Source: Ctena decussata (Eukaryota > Mollusca > Bivalvia > Lucinida > Lucinidae). Taken from it: a DNA stretch of 64,000 nucleotides. The stretch's first letter is position 1, and each line of letters starts with the position of its first letter. The DNA lies in NCBI GenBank assembly GCA_963989385.1, contig OZ022503.1, positions 54,186,858 to 54,250,857 of the forward strand, given 5' to 3'. Positions 56,681-64,000 of this stretch are shown piece by piece. Both the position numbers and the translations under genes were made by a program. The notes under the pieces are model-generated. The model did not search any database, was not told the origin of the DNA, and saw only the letters and a list, made by a program, of their open reading frames with translations.

Positions 56681-57029
56681 TTCATAAACACATTTTCGAG
56701 TTTCAAATATTCATGTTGGCTGAAGAGTATTCTATGACTAAAACCCTGTTGAAAAGGCTGTAAAACTCCAAATTGGAAAAGGCTGGTACTCCTTACTATC
56801 TATAGAAGAAAACATCAATTATGCCTTTGCTGTTCATATACTAACTTGATATCTGCTCAAATAAAAGTTCCAAAAAGCATGCAACAAAAACTTGTTAAAG
56901 TCGGATCTTGACATCTCCATATTCACATTTTCTTGTGAAATTATATTATAAAATTTCATGTTACCTAATTATTTCTTCAAAATTCAGTAGATCTTAACTG
57001 GCCCATCTTAATTTGATAGGCAATATTCC

Positions 57030-57086
57030 AGCCGGTTGTCAATAGCGAACGTTCGCTAATGACAACCGGTTGTCAATAGCGATCGC
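57030..57086 (-). repeat. Palindrome array, right tip of long-TIR element 2
   Basis: GCCGGTTGTCAATAGCGAAC, then GTTCGCTAATGACAACCGG and TTGTCAATAGCGATCGC: the inverse of the left tip with two units. Confidence 0.88.
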
Positions 57087-57707
57087 CTAAGTGTTTAATC
57101 AAGTTAGCGTTTAGCATTCACGGTATTGGGTAAAATAATAATTGTTTAGCGAGAAAGAAAAGTTTAATAGCATATTAATATCGGCTTTAACTATATAGTA
57201 TCCTTTCGATTTTTCTTAGGTAGACTCTTTTCATATATGACCTAGAAGACTTGAGGTCATCGACACGCGAAGAAGATCGCGCGATGGAACTCAGCTATTG
57301 CGTAACTGCCTTATTTTTATAATCGGTTTATCCATATCATTACCGTTGATGGATCTGATAGGTTGGTTGGTTGAATTGATACTTAACGTCCACGGTAAAC
57401 AGCTAAGGTCATGTCGGGACGGTCAGTTAACCTAACCACACTGTTCCTGGGCAGGCTTAGACCTCCTAAGCGGTTAACCAGTACTAAGTGCACATACTTT
57501 CGCCAGTAAGGATCTGATAGGTAACTGGACATCTCGGCCCATAGCAAACTCGGTCCACACAAACTCGGCCCATATATATAGTATTCAGCCTTTGCTTTAG
57601 TGGCGTTTCTCAATAATTTATTTTATCAACTTGATTTTGAAATATGATGGTCACTTAGACTCAAATCTGCATTATCATAGTCCCAGAGGTTATCCAAAAT
57701 CATATGG
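57087..57707. other. No gene seen
   Basis: AT-rich outside the palindrome array. A 76-codon minus-strand frame (57383-57613) is short and featureless. Confidence 0.5.
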
Positions 57708-58263
57708 CAGGGATACAGACTAGCGGTCGCCCACTCGCCCACTGCGAGTAAAAAATCGGCTGGGCCCCTAAAATTAAAATGACAGTCGCCCAGTTTGCAA
57801 TCGTGAGCTGTCGGCGAGTGTCTGACATGTTTTTGGCTTGGAGTAAAATCCCTCACCTCAAAGGGTATTGCTAACTTCCGCGCCGATATCTGCTAAGAAT
57901 ATTCGGTGTTCCGTCATACTTGTGTGTTGGATTTTATTCACTATAGAGAAAAACAACATGGCCGCCTCCTCGTAATGTAAGATAGACAGACAAATAGATT
58001 TGGCAGCTATAAATCTTAGCCGTTTATGCGTTTTTTTAGCGTAATCTGGCGATACACCGCTAGTGTTTCTCACCCGATTGCTGAAAGGAAGCAAAACCCT
58101 GAAGAAACGAGGGTTTACTACAAAGCCTACGGAAACGGTGCATTCTGAATAAAAGATTCTCACGTTTTAAATGTGGGCCCCTAAATTTCTGGCTGGGCGA
58201 CTAGTTTTCAGTTTTTAGGGGCCCAGCTTGCTCCTATGAAAAATGAGTTAGTCTGTATCCCTG
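57708..58263. mobile_element. CAG-terminated hAT-like MITE, 556 bp, 5-bp TSD
   Basis: The ends CAGGGATACAGACTA and TAGTCTGTATCCCTG are perfectly inverted. TATGG is duplicated at 57703-57707 and 58264-58268. Subterminal GTCGCCCA and TGGGCGAC motifs repeat in opposite orientations, with GGGCCCCTAAA at one end and TTTAGGGGCCC at the other. Confidence 0.8.
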
Positions 58264-58424
58264 TATGGTGTAGCAAGTCGGCTCATGTTTACTAACTCTA
58301 AAATCCACACCAAACTTGTCTTGGAATTAGATGTAAATAAACATTCACAGGGACTCCTGAAGGTTTTTGGTACAGACTTAATTCCAAAGCTGCAATGGGG
58401 TGGAGTGTGTTGGAGAGAAGGTGG

Positions 58425-58600
58425 AGCGCAGTGTTGCAGTGGTAGTGTGCCCAACTCATTATCAAAGGGTCCCGAGTTCTATCCTCACCAGGACCCTAGC
58501 GTTGTGACCTTGAGCAAGTCACATATCCACAGCTCAGCTTGTATATATGTATATAGTCTTAATAAGTCGCAGTAAAAGCTCTATAGGGCTTATGTTAGTT
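58425..58600 (+). repeat. CORE-SINE-like element
   Basis: A tRNA-like head (GCAGTGGTAGTGTGCCCAA, then GAGTTCTATCC as a degraded B box) is followed by TGTGACCTTGAGCAAGTCAC at 58504-58523. That matches the conserved central domain of CORE-SINEs such as mammalian MIR (one change in the CCTTGGGCAAGTCAC core). An AATAAAAA-type tail follows near 58600. Confidence 0.68.
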
Positions 58601-59195
58601 GTTAATAAAAACAAGCGACTATAAATAAAAATTATTTCAGAAATTTGTTTATTTTTAAGGTGTGTGTGTGTGTGTGTGAGGGGGGGGGGGGGGGGGGGTC
58701 AAGTCAAATTTCCATACTAAATCAGCCATCCCATAGGTAAAGATCAGCCATCCCATAGGTAAAGTATTGATATATACACGATTTCAAGTATAAGAGAGCA
58801 AACTTTGATAATCCTCTCAGAAACAAAAATTTAGCCTGAATTAAAAGAACAACTATTTGTTCCCATAGAATCGATTCCCATACATGTCTCTGGTATTAGA
58901 CCTCGGAGAAGGAAGTCTAAATGCAGTCAGAATTAAATACTTGAAACATATGAACATTGTTTTCATTTTATCTTCTTTCTAGATATTCAGCGAATATATT
59001 AAATATAATCCCCCTGAGTGAAAAGTCAATATCCCCGCTATTCCCCGGCCCCAGGGGGGCCGTGGTTGCAAATGACTGGTGCTTAATTAACACATCAGAA
59101 TAAGATGTTCTTTGTATTCAAGACATACAGGTTTTGATTGAGATCAGTCTGACATAAAATAGGTAATATGGTGTGTGTGAAGGGTAGCTGAGATG
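58601..59195. other. No gene; simple repeats
   Basis: (TG)n and poly(G) at 58660-58698, a duplicated ATCAGCCATCCCATAGGTAAA, and otherwise unassigned sequence. Confidence 0.5.
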
Positions 59196-60740
59196 CAGGG
59201 CTTCCACTAACTTTCAAAATTTGGAAGTCCAGACTTCCATGGTGTCAGATTTAGACGTATTGAGAGAATTTTTTGGAAGTCAGAAGTTTTTAGGAATGTC
59301 TTATTATGCATTTATGCATGGTTATTTTTAACTCCACGCCCCCCACCCCCACGCCCCCCCCCCCCCCCCCCCCCGCCCCTTACGCATCCCTCTCTCTCTC
59401 CCATACTGTAGTGAACTTTTTGTTCTACGAAGGGAAGCCTGAACATTTGCGCAGTCTAATCAGAGTCATTCCTGTTTGTTTGTGAACTGTACGCAAGTCG
59501 TGAGCACTCTAAAAACTGAAGACTCGCCGTTGCACTGTCTGTTTTTTGCATAATATATTCCCTGTCATTGCCGCCGAATGGACTGCGTCGGAAATACGGT
59601 GACTTACGGAACGTATATTGACTAGCTTCCACCGAAGAACTCGGTTGTCACTAGGTCGATGTTCATTATTATTCATGTTAGATGCGAACAAGAAAGACCG
59701 GTCTGACTGCTTAGTCGCGCTGGCTGATACGATTGTTAGTTATCGGTGTGTGTACCGAGGTACCTTTAGCCGTCTCACGGTTAACGGCACGCGTATATAC
59801 TCGCAGCGGCGTCTTTGATGTTTACATCAAAAAGAAAACTTGCTTGACCCATAAACAAGCAGGTAATTGCATATCAACGCCACCGTTAGTATTATACCGA
59901 ATATATAATCGCGTAGACCCTGATCAGAATGCGCTATTTCTGTCCACGCTGTGCGGCATTATTTTCGCACTTGGTTGCATGACGATACAACTAAGAAATC
60001 CGTGAAATGAACATTTCAGTATTCGTATTTTTTTAATAGTACCATTAAACAAAACAATGTATATTACCAGAGCGTAGACCATAACACGTCGGAAATTCGC
60101 TTTGAATCAACACTTTTCGCGGAAGAGGTTCGTATTCCTAAAAAACTCCATTGACGACAGTATGGATCATGACAAGACCTTCCGTTGTAAGGGCATGCGT
60201 TAATATGAATGTTGTGTTTCGTAAAAACTTCGGATAGAGTTTGTCAATACATGCTTCAGTATTTGTGTGTTATGGATACATTCACAAACTTTTGAAGTCG
60301 GCATACAGGTCAGTTACATTCTCGCGATCGTAAAAAAAAAATGGACACCTTTCATCCAAAAACTCAGTCATCGTGATATGATAACTTGTTTTGCAGACTG
60401 CCGTAAGAGGTTGAATCTACGAGTGGGCGTTATTTTGATAATCGTTTTTGACAGGTAGGCGGTCCGATAAGTGTTACCTGGTTAAGTGCTCCATACTGAC
60501 AATCTCGATTGGCCGGTAGGCGGTCTTTTCGCCTGGCTAACACCTGCGTTAATCCTATTAATTATGACACGTGCTAGAATTTTAAAGACAGTGGCGATAT
60601 TTTATACGTCGGGACAAGATCAAACGGCCGTATGTGACAATTATCGGGCGTATGCCAGACGCCAGAGGTCCCATTTCTCAACGTACGGGAGCAAATCCTG
60701 GGCGTAATATACGGCCATACGCCCGTTAACGGAAGCCCTG
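59196..60740. mobile_element. hAT-like element B, copy 2, uninterrupted
   Basis: Same termini as 10270-15874: CAGGGCTTCCACTAAC and GTTAACGGAAGCCCTG. Flanking octamers CTGAGATG and TTGAGATG differ at one base, consistent with an 8-bp duplication. At 59689-59700 it shows the unoccupied target, AAGAAAGACCGG, of the LTR element found in copy 1. A poly(C) run lies at 59340-59374. No transposase ORF. Confidence 0.83.
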
Positions 60741-60762
60741 TTGAGATGTGTGTGTGTATGCA

Positions 60763-63637
60763 CAGGCGCTTGAAGTTCTATGCTATGAAACATATTTCAA
60801 TGCCGCTAAACATCTAGGCTATGAGCCATTTTGAAGAAATGGCCAGGTGTGCAAATTTGTGTTCGACTCCATTACGGTCTCCAATTTCCGGTGTATCAAC
60901 GTCGCACAGCAACGTCATCAGGTTCTATTACGGGAACAAGAGGCCCAAATGGGCCTGATATCGCTCACCTGGCTATTGTGCAACGGGACCATTCTGATAC
61001 AAAATTGGTTCAATTCCACTGAGAATTTCTCATTTTCACATTTTGCTACTTTTAGTAACAGAGGCCAACTTGCCTGGTCTTTATATATTTACTTTTGAAA
61101 CACCTCAATGCAAGAATCATTTTGCCACAAATTTCATCAAAATCCATTCAGGGGTTACTGAGATATTGCCAGTCTCCTGTTTTGTGCTATTTTTAGTAAC
61201 GGCAGATGGCGGCCATCTTGGATTGCTAAAATGCAAAAAATCGAAAAGCCTTCATGCAAGGACCATTTTGACACAAATTTGGTCCAGTTCCATTGAGATT
61301 TTCTGATTTTCACATTTTCTATTTTTAGTAACAGAGGCCAATATGACTGGTCTGCAGTTAGATATTTTTGAAACATCTCAATGCAAGAATCATTTTGACA
61401 CAAATTTCGTCAAAATCCATTCAGCGGTTACTGAGATATTGTCATTTTCATGTTTTGTGCTATTTTTAGTAACGGCAAATGGTGGCCATCTTGGAATGCC
61501 AAAATGCAAAAAATCGAAAAAGCTTAATGAAAGGACCATTCTGACACAAAATTAATCCAACTCCATTAAGATTTTCTAATTTTCACATTTTTCTATTTTT
61601 AGTAACAGAGGCCAATATGACTGGTCTACAGTTAGATATTTTTGAAACATCTCAATGCAAGAATCATTTTGACACAAATTTCGTCAAAATCCATTCAGCG
61701 GTTACTGAGATATTGTCATTTTCATGTTTTGTGCTATTTTTAGTAACGGCAGATGGCGGCCATCTTGGAATGCCAAATTGCAATTAATCAAAACGACTTC
61801 ATGCAAGGAACATTCTGACACAAAATTGGTCCAATTCCATTAAAGGGTTCTTGAGTAATTGTCATTTTTATGTTTGTGCTATTTTTAGTAACACCAGATG
61901 GCGGCCATCTTGGAATGCCAAATCGTAATTAATCGAAACGGCTTCATGCAAGGAACATTCTGACACAAATTGGTCCAATTCCATTCAAGGGTTCTTGAGT
62001 AATTGTCATTTTTATGTTTGTGCTATTTTTAGTAACGGCCCCCATGGTGGCCATATTGGATAGTCAACTGGCACAAAATTGAAATAATTCCATTCAAGAA
62101 CCATTTCTGACCAAATCTGGTAAGAATTGGTTGCATTTTCTTTAGATATTGACATTTGAGCAAAATCGGCCTTGTAAACGCTAAGTAGGTCACTGTGACC
62201 TAATTCCGCTATAGATTTTTTTTATTTTTACAATTTTTAATACCAAGGTCCCACTTATGTTCCATGCAAACTTTCAACCAAATATACCAAATGGTTCTGG
62301 AGAAGAAGTTGATTTTGTTGTTTTTGCTATTTTTAGTAACGGCGGCCATCTTGGATTTTCAACCTGACCCAATTTTACAATTTTGAGACCCTGGAGTCAG
62401 GTCATGCTCCATGTGAAATTTGAGAACCATGGGACCAGTAGTTTTAGAGAAGAAGTTGTTTGAAGTTGTTTAAATAGGTCATTTTTTGACATTGGCATTT
62501 GAGCAAAATTACACACCTAAACAGAAAGTAGGTCACTGTGACAAAACTCCGCTACAGATTTTTTTCATTTTTACAATTTTGAATACCAAGGTTTCACTGA
62601 TGTTCCATGCCAAAATTCAGACAAATATACCCAGTGGTTCTGAAGAAGAAGTTTATTTTGTTGTTTTTGCTATTTTTAGTAACGGCGGCCATCTTGGATT
62701 TTCAACCTGACCCAATTTTACAATTCTGAGACCCTGGAGTCAGGTCATGCTCCATGTGAAATTTGAGAACCATGGGACCAGTAGTTTTACAGAAGAAGAT
62801 GTTTGAATATTTGTTTTTAGGTGTTGACGGACAAATTGTGTGACGACGCACGACGCACGCCGGACGCATTGGTATGACAATAGCTCACTATGGCCCTTCG
62901 GGCCAGGTGAGCTAAAAATGAAGTGATTCTGCGGATAACGATCTTCTTAAATGTACAGCTTCCTACTCTGTCCTATCATCAAACAACACAATCTACGATC
63001 AGACTGTACCGATGTGCAAGCTAATCTGCATCTTTGTCGTTCGGAAAGTCAGTACATGTAGGCCTCAGTCAACATATGAAAATTTTACGCCAACGTTACT
63101 GCGTAGTTTTGACGTTGTTGACACGAACGTCATGACGTCATTTTCATCATGTTTGTTTCAAGTTTTCACTCGTTAGAAACGTTTTGATCGAAATTAGAAC
63201 AAACCTAATATTGTAAATACATGTAACCGGTGATATAAAACGACATTGGTCATATCTAAAAGAGTAATCGAATGATTTCGCTGATGTGTGAATTTCAAAG
63301 CGGACAAGCACATGCTCAACTTTGGCGCCGCACAGTAAACCGGAAGCTGGACACCGTAATGGCGTCGGTATTTTCTGGCAAATTTTGAATTCAGGATTAC
63401 AGCACCGCATTAACCATAACTGAACAAATTTATCATGTTTATAGATACATTTTGAAACGATGTTTACAGGTAAGAAGTTTGCTTTTGTTGGGGTGTTTCT
63501 AACTGGCAGTTTTAGCAGTCAAAAAAATCGAGGCATAATTGCTTGCACACCTGGCCATTTCTTACGAAATGACCTATAGACTGCGTCAAGTATAATGGGT
63601 TTTGAGGGTCTTTTGAGCATAGAACTTCAAGCGCCTG
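60763..63637. mobile_element. 22-bp-TIR DNA element containing family A copy 3
   Basis: The ends CAGGCGCTTGAAGTTCTATG (plus CT) and the exact inverse at 63616-63637. A second inverted pair lies inside: AGAAATGGCCAGGTGTGCAA near 60835 and its inverse near 63544. (TG)n tracts flank both sides, so a target duplication cannot be read. Without the nested element it is about 0.9 kb and non-coding. Confidence 0.68.
60937..62915 (+). mobile_element. Helentron-like family A, copy 3
   Basis: Same ends as copies 1 and 2. It has ten modules, as copy 2. The two longer copies are more alike in module order than either is to copy 1. Confidence 0.78.
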
Positions 63638-63710
63638 TGGTGTGTGTGTGTGTGGGGGGGGGGGGGGGGATGATAAAAAATTTTGTCACCAATCTGGGGG
63701 GTCAGAAAAA

Positions 63711-64000
63711 CCAGAGGGCCAATGGCCCTATATCGCTCACCTGAGCACTGAGGTTATGTTGGAAAAACTAAGTTGCCACAGCAACAAAACAACATGTACA
63801 ACAGCAATAAAACACACCATTTATGTAGAGGATAATATAACAAACATTTATGCAAAAAATAAGCTTTATCCCCCCTTAATGGCTTCTGAGAAGAAGATCT
63901 TTGGCAAAAAAAAAAAAATGAAAAAATTGAAAATTTGGCTCTTCAATTGCAACGGCAACCAATTAAAATCAGGTCTTTGGGCAAAATTCTTATAGCTGAT
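63711..64000 (+). mobile_element. Left end of a further Helentron-like element, cut by the window edge
   Basis: Starts with the hairpin AGGGCCAATGGCCCT, then ATATCGCTCACCTGAGC, the same layout as families A and B. The partner end lies outside the window. Confidence 0.6.

Larger units (their letters stand above)
52286..57080. mobile_element. Long-TIR fold-back-like element 2, about 4.8 kb
   Basis: The left arm (52286-52379 plus 53614 to about 53840) and right arm (about 56790-57080) are inverted copies of roughly 300 bp. The outer tips are tandem palindromes that alternate GACAACCGGTTGTC and AATAGCGAACGTTCGCTATT. The left arm is split by a CAG-terminated element (52380-53607); the right arm keeps the empty site. 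Between the arms is a Helentron-like element (53893-56680). No transposase was found. It shares the TGACAACCGGTTGTCA core with the element at 18301-31392 but has different spacer sequence. Confidence 0.7.

Overview
The window is eukaryotic, repeat-dense DNA, most likely from a bivalve or related mollusc. The pointers are many short elements built from tandem units of about 130-340 bp with hairpin ends (the Helentron/HINE and 'pearl' architecture described in bivalves), tRNA-derived and CORE-type SINEs, and the absence of bacterial operons or ribosome-binding sites. I recognise no intact host gene. Almost everything that can be assigned is transposable-element DNA, and the species call is an inference.

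Layout. 1-4.3 kb: a 129-bp tandem array, then a Helentron-like element interrupted by a CAG-terminated DNA element (1044-1539) and by another Helentron-like element (1641-3340). 5.2-8.0 kb: one more Helentron-like element and three fold-back repeats. 8.67-18.26 kb: a five-level nest, in which Helentron-like G contains Helentron-like D, which contains hAT-like A (8-bp target duplication ATCAAGGG), which contains hAT-like B, which contains a non-autonomous LTR retrotransposon. 18.30-31.39 kb: a 13-kb element with long terminal inverted repeats whose tips are tandem arrays of palindromes. Inside it sits an apparently intact Ty3/Gypsy retrotransposon (21258-29021, minus strand) with identical LTRs, a 4-bp target duplication, Gag and Pol.

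31.6-46.2 kb: a fold-back copy, a Helentron-like element of another family, a DNA element with a hAT-like transposase zinc-finger remnant, SINE copies, a decayed non-LTR retrotransposon with RNase H, and a Helentron-like element (F) that received two others (E and D2). 46.2-52 kb: a pogo-like MITE, a further TIR element, a cluster of three near-perfect hairpins, and a second copy of Helentron-like family A. 52.3-57.1 kb: a second long-TIR, palindrome-tipped element whose left arm was split by a CAG-terminated insertion. 57.7-64 kb: another CAG-terminated element, a CORE-SINE, a second uninterrupted copy of hAT-like B (it gives the empty site for the LTR insertion), a third family A copy inside a 22-bp-TIR element, and the start of another Helentron-like element at the edge.

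How the parts work together. The only plausibly active machinery is the Gypsy element: Gag with two CCHC knuckles, and Pol with protease, RT, RNase H, integrase and a degenerate chromodomain, in a -1 frame entered at a GGGAAAC slip site. The other elements look non-autonomous and would depend on enzymes encoded elsewhere. All identities, target duplications and inverted repeats were read by eye; no alignment or database search was run.
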